Of a DNA stretch of 64,000 bases, positions 13,210-24,595 are shown in pieces. Numbering within the stretch: position 1 is the first letter of the stretch; every line of letters begins with the position of its first letter. The position numbers and the translations under genes were made by a program. The DNA lies in assembly GCF_022539315.1 (NCBI RefSeq), contig NC_066337.1:1-64000 (forward strand). Reading direction: 5' to 3'. The notes below the pieces were generated by a model, which saw nothing but the letters and a program-made list of their open reading frames with translations, was not told the origin of the DNA and did not search any database. Source of the stretch: Serinus canaria. Lineage: Eukaryota; Chordata; Aves; Passeriformes; Fringillidae.

Positions 13210-14040
13210 TTAAAAATCTTGGGGTGTCTTAGGAATGACCAGTTTGACTCCCCACTGGGACATGGTGTCTCTACCCCACAAGGAAGCTTTGTAATTAGTA
13301 ACAAATGGACGGACACTGGCCAATTTTCCGTCTGGTCTCTCAATTTGTACGATGCTTTTTGATATCTTTGCTAATGTGACTCTTCCTACACCTTGGATTT
13401 GGCCAGCCACAGGCTGCAAATCCCAGTGTGATGGCTACAACCTTTCGGGTATGATTGTCACATCTGCCCCTGTGTCAAGCAATCCTTCCACGTGGAGATG
13501 TTCTGTTCCACACATCAGGTTGCATCTCATGATGGGTTTGTCCTCACCAACCACTTCTGCCCAGTATACACTAGGTGCCTTTTCATCTACTGAAATGCTT
13601 GCTGGGACAGGAATGGCCTGGGCGATGATTTGCCCCTTAGCCAAATAGAAGGGTGGCTGTGGACAGCACGCCAGGAGAATGAGGTTAGGTATGTCCCCTT
13701 TGATCGTCATGGGAGCCACTTCAATCTCCATGGGTGTGTGTGCAGTGTCCCCAATAACAAAGTACTCACTGTCCAATTTTGTGCAATCTTTTGTCAAGTT
13801 TTGCAAAGGGCCCACTCTAATGACCATCTACTGGGTAGACCTGAAAGCAAAAGCTTTGGTGGTCACGAGCTTGAAACGCTTGTGAGACCACCAGATTTTA
13901 TCCTGTAAATGGCAATGTTGTTTTCCCGCATCCCACTTCCCTTCTTCCCCCCTTTCTGTTTTGAGGGTTTTCCCTTCAGGGAAGCCCACCACATTTATAT
14001 CGTGGCGCTGGGCGGGTTCGCGCTGACTTCGGAGTTTTTT
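13210..14040 (-). pseudogene. pro: ERV-1 pro (dUTPase-like plus aspartic protease), broken
   Basis: This frame overlaps the end of gag in the -1 frame, entered at the slippery site 14034-14040. It carries a segment resembling the C-terminal part of a dUTPase (AKGQIIAQAIPVP, near 13640), typical of betaretroviral pro, then the protease active site LLDTGADVTII near 13470, then the flap region. Two in-frame TAG codons break it, at 13828-13830 and at 13435-13437 just after the active site. The frame ends at 13210, overlapping the start of pol. The dUTPase call is tentative because most of that domain is not recognisable. Confidence 0.8.
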
Positions 14041-16115
14041 GGTGTGAAGGGTGTCTTTTGTTGCCGGTTTTGAGGGCAGTCCTGGGCAAAATGTCCTGGT
14101 TTTTTGCATATGAAGCAAATGACATGTGTAAGTTGTTCTGGTGACATCTGTTGCCTCCTGACTCCCGGAGATACAGCTGCCACCGTCTCTGGGTTTGTTG
14201 GCCTTGACCACGCCTCCCGTGCAGCAAACAGTTCCGCCTTCCTAGCACAGGCTTCGATCATCTCTGCCAGTGTAGGCGGGGGGTTGAGAGGCAGTCCCAG
14301 GAGCACCCTAGTGCAGACTTCATTGGCATTCCTCTGTGCCATCTCTTTCACTATTTCCATTTGTGTCTTGGGGTCCCGTACTTGTCGCTCAACCTGTGCA
14401 CGGAGTCGGTCGACAAACTGCAAGAAACTTTCTGAAGGAGACTGTTTAATGTCAAGAAAACTACTAGTAAGTTCAACAGTTGGTAGGTGGTTAAAAGCCT
14501 TGTATGCAGCTTTTGAAACTTTATCTAGAATGAATTTGGACAACACCCGAGCTTGGTCCTCAGGCTTATCCCACTCCCCCTCGCCACATAAATGTTCATA
14601 AGTAATGATATTGTTTTCTAAATCTTTGGCACCCTGAGGGGTTTGTTTGAGTTCCTCCACGAGATCTCTGAGAGATCTCTTCCAAGAGCTTTCCCATAGA
14701 TCAAACTCTGACTGTGTAAGCAGGCACCGGAAAAGATCCACTATATCAGTAGGAACAAATTCAAGGGATGTTAATGTAGCTCTCATCATGCTTCTAAAAA
14801 TTTCACTACTTCTCCCAAATTCTAATTGACTTTTGCATAACTCACGCTTTGTATGATATGAGAAGGGCTGATAGGTTCTAGGACCAGCCCTACCACCTGT
14901 GTATTGAACTGGGGCTACCAAGGGCATTGCTTCTTCCTCCCGGTTTTTGGCTCCAGGGTTTCCCTTTTCAGCCCCACCCCCGTGGGGCCCAGCAGGGAGA
15001 CCACCCTGTCCCCAAGCCCCACTCCCATGAGAACTGGAAAGGGGCCCACCCCCTCCCTCAGCCCTACTGTCTTGGTAAGCAGGCAGGGAAACACCCTTCA
15101 CCCCACCCCCATGGGGAATGGGAGAGGGTGCACCCCCTGCCCCCCCCACCCCAGTGCCTTGGTAACTAGGAGGGGGGACATCCCCTCCCCCTGCCCCACC
15201 CCCGTGGGAACCAGGCAAGGGCCCACCCCCCCAGCCTTTAGCCCCACTCCCCCAGCCTTTGGCGCCACCCCCCCAGCCCTCGGCCCCACCCTCTTGGGAC
15301 CCAGGCAAGGGGGCGTGGGGAACAGGCAGGGAGGCGGGGCAACCGTGGGAACCAGGGGAGGGGTCACCAGTTGACGTAATGGGGGGCAGGGAAACAACGG
15401 GAGGGGGAGGAGCGTCCGCGGGAAGGAAAGGGTTGTGAGACCAGAAGGGGGTGGGGACAGGTGGGCGAAAGGGATTGTGGGGAGAAGAAGGATAAGTGGA
15501 GGGCTGAAACATGTGGGTGCCGCCATTTTGGGCTCCGGCCATGCGGTCGGCAGTATCCTGAATGCCAACCATGCGGTCGCAGCCATTTTTGGAAGTGGGG
15601 GGGTGAGAACGCGACCTCGGGATAACAGAAGTTTGGTTAGACGGGTGCACTGAAGGTACACTGTCCGCCTGTGCAGAACTGCCAGGGTACTGAGAGAGAG
15701 GTGGGAGGCCAGCGAAGCAGTGACAGTGACAGTTACCCTGAAATTGCCGGTTAGCCTCGCTTGAGTTTCTCAGTTAAGGGGCAGAGGGAGTGGGAGGAGC
15801 TGCGGGAGGGGAGACTTGTGCTGGCCGTCCTTTAGAATCCCTCTTTAGGATTGCTTTCCGAATCACCAGGAACACAGGAAAAAACTGAGACACTGTCCCA
15901 TCTCCTTGTTCCGCTTTGGCTGTTAATAAGTTTCCTATTTTGTCCCAGGCAAAGACTGAATGAACAGTCTGCTGGGTAAACTGAGGGAAATGTAAAGAAA
16001 TCCACCGAACGAACTGTTTCAAAACTGCTTTGGAAACGGTAACGTTTCCACTTCTCAGGGTGTCTAAAACTTGGGTATAAATGCCTCTCTGTGTAGCAGA
16101 AAGCTTACCACCCAT
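13995..16115 (-). pseudogene. gag: ERV-1 gag, one in-frame stop
   Basis: The start is placed at the MGGKLS methionine (16115), which gives an N-myristoylation-type glycine at position 2; an upstream methionine in the same frame lacks this. Residues 1-113 are a matrix domain and end in PSAP directly before a TAA at 15774-15776. The same frame then stays open to 13995. It holds a long proline/glycine-rich region, a capsid with a major homology region (near 14440) and one CCHC zinc knuckle (CFICKKPGHFAQDC, near 14110). PSAP and PPPSY are candidate late-budding motifs. The only defect seen is the TAA. Gag would build the particle at the membrane if it were intact. Confidence 0.9.
14034..14040 (-). 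promoter_or_regulatory. gag-pro -1 ribosomal frameshift site
   Basis: On the minus strand the heptamer A AAA AAC sits in the gag frame with the exact X XXY YYZ phasing, 39 bases before the gag stop. The -1 frame continues into pro. The same heptamer is used at the gag-pro junction of betaretroviruses such as MMTV. A downstream pseudoknot was not modelled. Confidence 0.8.
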
Positions 16116-16870
16116 TTTTGCTTTCTGCAGCACTCAATCTACCTTTTATACAGCTAGCGCAAACAAAACTGAAAGCACTGAGTCCACAGCCAATCCGGGA
16201 AAGAAGCCAGGCAGCCCCCCCCCCCCTCCTCCCCGGGGGAGAGACGAACTGCTTACGTACAAACCGCGTGGCTTTTAAAATGGCGGGCGCCAGCTGCCGA
16301 CTCCCCCGCGCCACGTGACCGCCACGCGGGCGCTCAGAGCCGCCCGTCCCGGTTCGCCGCTGCTTGCTAGGGTCTGCCGCTGCCCGGGCGCGACCGCTCA
16401 CGGCAAAAACGCAAGCCGCGGCTTTCCCACCGCCGCCGTGCCGCCGCCGCTTTTGGGAGCCGCGCGCCGCGGAAACCCGATGGACGGAACCCCACTGCCG
16501 CCGAGATGGCACACAGACAACACCAGACTCGCTGCACCCGCGCAAACCGCGCGGAGTCCGCAAACCTTCTCGGGACCGGGCTTTCCCTTCACCGGGAGCT
16601 CACCCCCACCCTCCAGGGGCTCCCCCAGGGTCCCACTAACACTGGCAGGGAATACTCACCCCGCCTGGGGACTGTGGCTGGCTGTGAGAGCTGTATAGAA
16701 GTCCTTGTCTAGAATCGATCCGCCGTGGGTGCGGCGGGTTCTCGATCCCACCCTCTAAATTTCTTGCCGACAAAAACGTGACGAAGAAATCAGAGGCAAA
16801 TGATAGTCCCAAAAGCTAACGTAATCCACTAGTGGAATTACCAGCTGCTCCGTGGCCGTCGTGGGAGACG
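16116..16870 (-). other. ERV-1 5' untranslated leader, GC-rich
   Basis: About 750 bases between the primer-binding site and the gag start. It is CpG-rich, especially 16200-16650, unlike the AT-rich flanks. In retroviruses this region holds the packaging signal and the major splice donor. I did not identify either with certainty. Confidence 0.7.
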
Positions 16871-16886
16871 AACACGTGGGGCGCCA
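16871..16886 (-). promoter_or_regulatory. ERV-1 primer-binding site, tRNA-Lys type
   Basis: Two bases inside the 5' LTR the minus strand reads TGGCGCCCCACGTGTT. The TGGCGCCC core is that of lysine-tRNA-primed retroviruses, and the following CACGTG resembles the Lys-1,2 form with one difference. Confidence 0.8.
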
Positions 16887-16888
16887 CC

Positions 16889-17291
16889 TGCGGTAATCCG
16901 TGTTTTTCCTGGGCCTTATATGAGTCCAAATCCGGCTAGCATAAGACTCTAGCCCACACGGACCCGCATAGACAAAGGTAAAAGACGAGAGGCGCTCTTC
17001 TCCACGTGGGTGCAAGTATCCTGTTTATTGGCTTGGGGCAGGACACAGGTGGTGGGTCACCCAGGTACAAAAGAGGGCTTGGAGCTCTCACACAGGAGGT
17101 TTTATACCCTAGGAGGTGAGGGGCGGGGGAGAGAGAACCGGAGCCAATGGGATACCACTGGGGAGGGGCGAAGCACCTGAGGGACAGACCAGGTGTGCAG
17201 AGGGGATGTGTGAGGGGGAAACCATTTGATGAGGGAGGGGGAACCCGCCACCAGTGCAACAACTAAATAAACTATTTCGTGCAATACAACA
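16889..17291 (-). repeat. ERV-1 5' LTR
   Basis: 403 bp, almost identical to 9666-10068. It holds the same minus-strand TATAAAA and AATAAA signals, so it contains the proviral promoter. It is followed on the plus strand by the target duplication ttctgc (17292-17297). Confidence 0.95.
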
Positions 17292-17297
17292 TTCTGC

Positions 17298-17747
17298 CTT
17301 GTGGAAAAGTAGCCCATTAGTAATTATATCAAAGATAGGATTAGATCAACTACTCCTACAAGACTGTAGTAGTACTACTACGAAAAGCCTTTTGGCATCT
17401 ATTTAACTACAGGAAAGATGAGAAAGCAGAAGAGTGTCTTTCCCTGCTGCAAGCTGTACTTCCTGTTTGCTACTGCTGCTAAAACATTGTCAAAAGAAAA
17501 CTTGTCAAAATAAGACTACTGTATACAAGCAACTGTAACTATCCATTTTGTTTCAGCCAATTTTAACTAGAAAATATGAGACACACTCTCTAGTTGAATA
17601 GTCTAATGCACAGAAGGAGTATGCCATCACTAATAAATAGGAACTCTGGACACAGGAGCAAATGCAAATGAATTTCAGGGAAGGAAATTATTGGAGAGCT
17701 AACTGCAGTCCCTTGACTTTACAAGAAATGATGTCCAGTAATCCAAA
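17298..17747. other. Intergenic DNA, nothing recognised
   Basis: AT-rich sequence between ERV-1 and a solo LTR. No gene or repeat was recognised. Confidence 0.5.
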
Positions 17748-18378
17748 TGTCCTAGGGTGACTGTTATCCCCATTCATGTGTGTAATTTATGCTGGATATT
17801 ATGTTCTGTGCCTTTAAGACTGGCAGGGTGAAAGTTTTGTTTTGGGCCTCTTCTCAGCCACTTGGCGGGACATACAGATAGCACCAGGACTTAGTGCTGC
17901 TTTTTTGCTTTTTGCCCTGCTTTTTGCCTTTGCTCTTGCTTCTGCTTTGCTTGCTCTTGCTTTTTTTCCCCTCTTCTCATTAGTTAATGTAGCTAAACAT
18001 TAACTAATGTAGTCCAAATTCCTTTCTGGACTGCTTCCCTGTGTGGACCTGCCGAACATGCTCCAGACTGGGATTGGAACCACTGATTTGGAAACACCGA
18101 GCAGCTGCCCCAGCGCCGGAGGGACTGATAACAGCAACCACCCCCCAGGAGAGACTTTCTGAATTTGTCATCTTTTTCAGAGTGGTGAAGGAGTGGTGTC
18201 ATCTGGAATTGTTCATTTTGTGTGCTGGGGGGTGCTGTGGTTGTCAAATAAACAGGTTCTTTCCACCTCTTTCCGAGGAATTCTTCCCGAACTGGTTGGG
18301 GGGAGGGGCTGTGTGGGTTTGTTTTTTGGAGAAGCCCTTTTTGGGGATTCTCTCCCAAATTTGCCCTAAACCAGGACA
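17748..18378 (+). mobile_element. Solo LTR, family B (copy 1)
   Basis: A 631-bp block starting TGTCCTAGGG and ending CCAGGACA, related along its length to 52839-53491. It has an inner region built of repeated TGCTTTTTGC-like words (about 17900-17960) and an AATAAA near 18247. No matching target duplication was found at the edges; the right edge runs into a short duplicated AT-rich tract (18379-18410). Orientation is inferred from the AATAAA. Confidence 0.75.
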
Positions 18379-20480
18379 GAAATATATATAACCAGAAATA
18401 TATATAACTCCATTTTGAAATGGGCTGCATCTGTGGTCCTCTGTTGTTTCTATATAAAGAAACTGTGCTTTGAATCATCTTCAAAGTGGTATGGCTAAAG
18501 ACCTTAGATGCCTCCAATTTTTTTTTTTCCAGAAGCAACTGTCTCAAAATGTCACTGTTAGGCCGGACGCGACATACACACATGATCAAGAAGATTATTC
18601 TGTGTGTTCTACACTTTGTATACTCTTAACAAAGTGTGATCTTAAGTCATTAACTACATCACAATAACTTATTATATTCATTGGTGCAAAGCAATTAGTG
18701 TCAATATAATTGGGAAAAGTTTTACAGAAATTTAATAAGGCACGTATACACATCTACTTAGGCACGTAGTCTAGCTTAGAAAAATTCTCATGTATCTTTT
18801 CTAATCAGTTTCCATGCTGATGGCCTTGTCTTCTTCCTTGCTATGGATACACTCGAAAATCATCAATTGTTATTTCTTCTATTAACTCAGCTTTGCTTGC
18901 AGGCCAGCTATCAAGCCTCTCCAGACTAAAACCTCTTTAAAGCTGACTTTTTCCCTTCAGCTACCATATTTTAAAAGAGCATCTTGTCATATAACAGGGT
19001 ATTCCAAACATCATTTACAAATTTAGACTAAAAGCAACATTCTTCCTAGTAATCTCTCCTTTTTTGCAGCTCAGTGCTATCGTAGGCAGCAAAGTAGAGA
19101 ACAGACCGCAGCTCTTTCTGGAGCATCTTGAACAAATGCCCTTGCTTATGTTCCAATCATTCAATTCACCAGAATACCTAATGATGAAGAAAAGGCTGTG
19201 AAGGCATTACTTGCAGTATTATATGGCAATGTATGGGTGTGATTTATCAAGCAGAATTTGTATCACATAGACAATACTTGTCAAACAGTAAATGAAGGGG
19301 GTTTTTTTCAGGTCTCCAACTGATGTTACATGTCAGTAATTTAATAAAAAGATAACAAGAAGGATATTTTTTTAATAGCGAACTGAATTACACCCCTACC
19401 ATGGACATCTGAATCTTATGAATAGATAGTGTCTGATTTAGAAAAAAATGAAGAATTATCACAGTTTAAAGAAGCATATGATCATGAACACTTTGCTGAT
19501 GGAACGTAGGCTATTCATTGGCTGAAATGAAGCAGGTAGACATATGAAATTTTTTTTTGTGGATCAAACATTTATTTTCTAGAGTGATGCTGACAGATGG
19601 TGACCTCACTAACTTAGATATTGCACAGTAGATAAGGGTACCTAACTTGCTCCATCAAGTTATCCCTTGGAATCATCATCTAAGGGGATTCCCCCTGCAT
19701 CTGTGAAGATATGCCTACCTTTTCCATAATACTTTTGCAGCAGCATTGTTAGACCTGATCAGCTGGTATGGAGGGTGAATTATCAGCAGCAAGGTGACTG
19801 GCCAGGGTAATTTGCTTCAATGGATTTTGAGCTACTGTTTATTTTGAAGATGTGCTTCAGCCCTGTTGTTCAAACACAGCCTTCAAATGGTGCTAAACAA
19901 TTGTTTGGTCTGTGGACCACATAAAAACGTCCTTTCTGGTGCCTGTACTGGGCCATACGCTCTTTATTCTCTCCCTCAACTTCTCCATCACCTCTCATCT
20001 GTTTCACATGAGCTGTGTTCAAGGTCCACAGGATACTTTTCACAGAATCTTCAGGCCTGGTGCAGTAAGAATGATGAACAGAAGGCAGCTGGGATGAATT
20101 TTCCAGTTTGGATAAAACCTACTGTGCACACAAATCCAATGAGAAGGTGTTCCCGGAAAAACCTTCACTAGTACTAGTGTTCTACGTAAACTGCAATTTA
20201 GTCTGAAATACAAGCTTTTCTGAGAGTGTCTAAGAGATTTGTATGAAGCGCAGATATTTGGCCTATGCAATTTTGATTATCAGAGGAAAAAGAAAATTGC
20301 AGGAAGTTTTTAATTTTACTGCTTTTCATTTTAAATTCCATGCACTTTTTCAAAAAGCGTCAAGCTCAAATGGCCATCAACATATTTCAGTCATCTGTAA
20401 GTTGGTATTCATATCAAATGTGTTTCAAATCAAATGAATTTCAAACGTTTCCTCAAAGTTTATATGCCTAGATTTATTAT
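18379..20480. other. AT-rich intergenic DNA, nothing recognised
   Basis: No supported gene. A 101-codon plus-strand frame at 19866-20171 shows no family motif and is likely chance. Confidence 0.45.
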
Positions 20481-20484
20481 TTCT

Positions 20485-20645
20485 TACATACATTAGATGA
20501 AAGGAAGACATTTTTTACTGTGGGGGTGCTTGGATGCTGGAACAGGTTGCCCAGAGAAGTTTTGGCTGTCTCATCCCTGAAATATTCAAGTTCAGGTTGG
20601 ATGGGGCTTTGAGCAGCAACAAATGAGACTCTTGGTAGACAAACC
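20485..20645 (+). repeat. CR1 LINE 3' fragment
   Basis: This stretch matches the sense strand of the avian CR1 3' region: the segment around 20530-20615 with the conserved wording acaggttgcccagagaag, followed by ggttggatggggctttgagc. It is short and 5'-truncated. Confidence 0.75.
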
Positions 20646-21041
20646 AAGTTTGAATATAGAAGAAACTCAGATTGAAGTATAGGAGCAAGTTTTTTCAGCT
20701 CTTGGGGTAAATTCAAAGTTGTACAAAACTGCATTTCTCTGTGATTTTCACTACTGTAACAGGAAGGTTAATGAAAATTATGCAGAAGATATCAAATTTT
20801 AAAAGAGATAAGAACTACAACATCAAACACATGGGATGGGTTTCAACATGGGACACTCTCTGAGAGAAAATCTCTGCATTTCAACACTTCATCAAGTTAG
20901 GATTTCATAAAGTGCCAAAGAAGATGGCAAGATATCATTCAGGACATTATTTACTGTAGTTCAGCCTGGCCACTAGTAGGAATTGGTGTTTGAACTAATG
21001 TAGATATACCACACACATTTTCCATTCGCTGGAAAATTACT

Positions 21042-21405
21042 GTTTACTGTGGAGGATCAGTAACCGGACATCATGCCACGATCAATATGATCAAGTGAAG
21101 CTGATTTATTACAAAAAGCAAGCCATTTTTATACTATTCTCTATTGTTCATGCCTCAAGTTAATACATGATTGGTTAAATCCTTTTTACGCATGCATTTT
21201 AATATTTCAGTTAATTTTAGTCTTCCTTCTTCTTGCCTCTCCCTGTGGTTTTCTTGTCTGCCTTTGCATCCTGAACTGTCTGCTTTTGAACATGTTCTCC
21301 TTTTGTGTCCTTCAAGGACATAGTTACCTTATTCAGTCTCTATGAAGGCTGGATTGTGCATATGTTGCATATGTCCATTGTTCTGCAAAAATCTCAACAG
21401 TTTAC
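21042..21405 (-). mobile_element. Solo LTR, family I, with target duplication
   Basis: The LTR spans 21048-21399 (352 bp) and is flanked by perfect 6-bp repeats gtttac (21042-21047 and 21400-21405). On the minus strand it starts TGTTGAGATT and ends CCTCCACA. It has a TATAAAAA-like box near 21130 and an AATAAA near 21105. No internal sequence is present. It is the only copy of this family in the window. Confidence 0.85.
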
Positions 21406-21987
21406 AATGAATGTGGTAATCCACAAAATCAGAGGGTTTTGGGAAATCTGCAAACGGCAGGCCTCAGAGACAGCAGAACTGTGAGTAGAGCTAAGCAGTA
21501 GCCATGAGATAGGTCAGCAGAAAAATTATTTAAAAAGTAGAAAAGCAAGGACAAGTAGAACAATGGTCCATGTATTAACGCTTGTCTAGGATAACTTCCT
21601 AAGCTGCAGAAAAGTTTATCTAGCAAGATATTAGGAAGTTTGAAGCTTAATAATGGAGCTCTGTGCATTGTGTTTTAAGGCTTACAAGCAAGCATTGTAT
21701 TCGAAATATGCAAGCATTGTTTTAACTAAAGGTACATGTGCTTATAGCAGTTGGATGGAACAACTGTCAATATGCTTCTGCTTTGTGTGATTGGTCAAAA
21801 AAATTATAAAGTAAGTTGTAACATTAAGTTCTTTGTCTGCTGCTTGGGATGTGAGCTGCTGGCATCTTCCCATTGTCATAGCCATGTAATGAGACTGATG
21901 CTGAAAAATAAAACGGCTCAAGGCACGTTCCTCAGCAGTCCCGTCCTGTTTGTGATTTGTACATAGCCCCCAGTCGGCAGCAATGAA
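21406..21987 (+). mobile_element. Solo LTR, family E (copy 2)
   Basis: A 570-bp LTR (21412-21981) flanked by perfect aatgaa repeats (21406-21411 and 21982-21987). It is related over its whole length to 2293-2865 and 60098-60668. An AATAAA near 21905 sets the orientation. Its left target duplication abuts that of the oppositely oriented family I LTR. Confidence 0.88.
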
Positions 21988-23121
21988 TAAGCAATGAGGA
22001 TCAAAATTGATTTAAAGCATCTTAAAAATGTACAGTATTTAACTGTAAATGATCTGTGATCAAAATGATCACTTATTCCACCTCAGTGAGGGGCAAATAA
22101 ATTCTTCCATATCATGATGGTTTGAAGTTGTATAAACCAATGTTTTCTTCTGAAAAGATATCATCTATTTTTTTCTATTTTTTAGAAGAAAATATTCCCA
22201 GACATACAGCACTTGAGAACTAAGAAATTTAAAGAAACAAATGAAATTAAAATATTCTGCAAATATAATTAAAGGAAAAGCTATGTTTTAAATATGAGGT
22301 AGGTGTTTAACAGAATTTTTGTACCAGATATTTGAATTATTGTACCAGCTATTTTGCCCACAAAGAGTGATATTTAGCATTTCAGTCTTTTCCACGGTGT
22401 TCATGATCTGCTATGCTGATCTCTGTGTGTGCCTAGGTGTGTGTGTAAGGAGGGGCATGTGAAGGGGAGTGTGTAGGTTTGCTTAATACTTGTAGTGGCA
22501 GATTCATGCCTCAGCTCCATAAATTTTTTTTGAAACTTCACAGAGAGGAGATATGAAGTTTAATATTCAAAAGAGATCAATTCCCAAATAATCTATTTGA
22601 CTCTAACTTATAAATCATATGCTTTGTTGCATATTTTATCAAATATACTTTCAAGCCACACAGAGGGATGAGAATGTGGAGAATCCCTCCAAAGTCTTGC
22701 AACTTTTACACAAATAGATTTTCAAGAAAATCATCATTTCTCTTTTAAATATGTCTGGGACAGGCATGATGGTGGTGTCAACCTGTTGGAGTTTTTGTTG
22801 CTGGGGGAAGTTGTACGAAAGGATTGGTTTTTACATTGACCAGTTACTGAATCAAGTGCATGAACACATTTGAAATTCAACTGGGGTTTTCCTTTTTCTA
22901 GCAGACTACTTCTAGAACTAGCTAGAAGACTCAAGATGACTCTTTTTCTCTGTTTTTGTTTCTTTCCTACTTTCTAGGCTTTTTTGCCACTATCTACACA
23001 GTTTTAGAACTTTTTTCCCAACTAAAATTGTTTCATAGTCCAATAACTAAAGTACATTTCTTACAACGAATTTTTAAAATCTTTGTTAAGAGTTAAGAAA
23101 GTTAAGGACTTAGGTCTTTTT
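21988..23121. other. AT-rich intergenic DNA, nothing recognised
   Basis: No gene or repeat family recognised. Confidence 0.5.
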
Positions 23122-24146
23122 CTTCCCTGTCAGCGTCTCTAGCTGGTCAGAGTGACCCCAAGAAAAGTTCAAAAGTCTCTTTTCCCAGCCCGGCACTTGA
23201 AGAGGTGTTGCCAACATATTTTATGAAAAATCCTTTACTTAGGGATTTTCCTCTCCTGAGAACTGAGAAGCCTCAGGAACGGACTGTAAACAATTCTTAT
23301 CTGCTGTTGTGGAATGAAACGGGGAGAAAGCTGTGATTGGCCCCGTCAGACTGTTTGCAATTAAGAGCCTATCACAATTCACCTGTTCGGCCCGTCTCGG
23401 GCTGAGAAGACTTCAGTTTACACATTCCTATTCTATTCTTAGCTTAGCCTTGTAGTGAAATCCTTCTCTTTATTCTTTTAGTATAGTTTTTATATCTTAT
23501 ATATCATATAATAATAAATCAAAGCCTTCTGATACATGGAGTCAATGTTGTCGTCTCTTCCCTCATCATGGGACCTCAGAAAACCGCTGTAATAAAGAGG
23601 GAGTCAGGGCTCTTCAGTTCTCAGTCTCAAGGTTGTTTATTGTATCTTATCTATAAAATTCTTTCTCCTGTCCAGCAGAGGTCTGCTCAGCAGAACAGTC
23701 AGAGGCATTCTGCCTGCCCCCAGGGCGTTGTTATCTTTATATACTAAAAACTATGTGTACAATATTTACAATTACTTTCCAATACCTATCATCTATATTA
23801 GACAGTGAGCTTCTACTCTAAACCAATCCGAAAGTGCCAACATCACCAGTAAAGATGGAGGTAGAGAAGAAGAAAGGCTAGACACGCCCAAATCCCTCCA
23901 TCTTGTCCTCAAAAACCCCTATACTAAAAATCCCAAAACCTACATTTACACCCTGTGACAACTTTATTATTACACTATTTGAACTGCTGTGGTTTTTAGG
24001 TCTTCATGTAAAGCTGGCAATTTGCTCCACAGTTCATAATTGAACCCACTGAAGTCTGGGCTGTGTGCCAAGGTCTCTGAGCCCCTTGGCAGGGGGCCCA
24101 GCAACTCCGGACTCCCAAAGGAATGTCCTGAGTTCCGACACCTCCC
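23122..24146 (-). mobile_element. Solo LTR, family D (copy 1), split by LTR C
   Basis: A family D LTR occupies 23128-24140 in minus orientation (TGTCGGAACT at 24140, ending GCTGACA at 23128). The flanks are cttccc and cctccc, a 6-bp target duplication with one mismatch. It is interrupted by a whole family C LTR at 23206-23594. Without the insert and one duplicate it is about 618 bp, close to the 629 bp of the uninterrupted copy at 55130-55758. The nesting shows D is older than C here. Confidence 0.85.
23206..23594 (+). mobile_element. Solo LTR, family C (copy 1), nested in LTR D
   Basis: 389 bp, starting TGTTGCCAAC, flanked by perfect aagagg repeats (23200-23205 and 23595-23600). It shares the family C layout: a TTTATGAAAAATCC start, a pair of ATTGGCCC/CCTATCAC-type U3 words, and an AATAATAAATCA polyadenylation region. 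Confidence 0.9.
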
Positions 24147-24595
24147 TTACGAATATTGCAATGAAATTGTTAAATAAAGACCAACTCTTTATTTTTATTT
24201 TGAACCCAAGCAGATAATTCCCATCCATCAATACATTTTGTGGACCAATATTTGTCATTGATGTAAGTTGTCACTTCTTAACAATATAACTTCTGTGACT
24301 ATGTTGATAACACTTTCAGTGAAGATTCTAACTGGTCTTAGACACACACAGGGAGAAACTTGCTTAGCTGGTGTCAGTCTTAAGCATGCATCTCAGAAGA
24401 TCTTTCTCTAGCTGGGGAATTTTCCCATGAAGGGGGTTCAGTTATGGAAGAGACAGTTATCCTGGAGTTTTACATTCTTCTTGAACACTACTTCAGGAAC
24501 TTAAATCCCATGTCCATTTGGATCTCTCTCTGCACAGAATTTTGTCATGCCAGTCCTTGAAATGCATCTCTAAGAGAATTCAGTAGTGCAGAATG
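24147..24595. other. Intergenic DNA, nothing recognised
   Basis: No supported feature. Confidence 0.5.

Larger units (their letters stand above)
9660..17297 (-). mobile_element. ERV-1: full-length betaretrovirus-like provirus
   Basis: A complete provirus of 7626 bp (9666-17291) lies between two copies of the 6-bp target duplication ttctgc (9660-9665 and 17292-17297). Both ends are 403-bp LTRs with TG...CA termini that differ at only three positions I could find. In minus-strand order it has the 5' LTR, a lysine-type primer-binding site, a GC-rich leader, gag, pro, pol, a deleted env, a polypurine tract and the 3' LTR. A dUTPase-like segment before the protease, a canonical A AAA AAC slippery site and a single zinc knuckle fit the ERVK/betaretrovirus-like class. 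Every coding gene carries at least one inactivating lesion, so it is not autonomous. Confidence 0.95.

Noticed and set aside
14904..15661. Long frames on both strands opposite or beside the gag spacer
   Set aside because: They are shadows of the low-complexity Pro/Gly coding region; only the frame shared with matrix and capsid is retroviral.
19866..20171. 101-codon plus-strand frame as a small gene
   Set aside because: No motif, no splice context and AT-rich surroundings; indistinguishable from chance.
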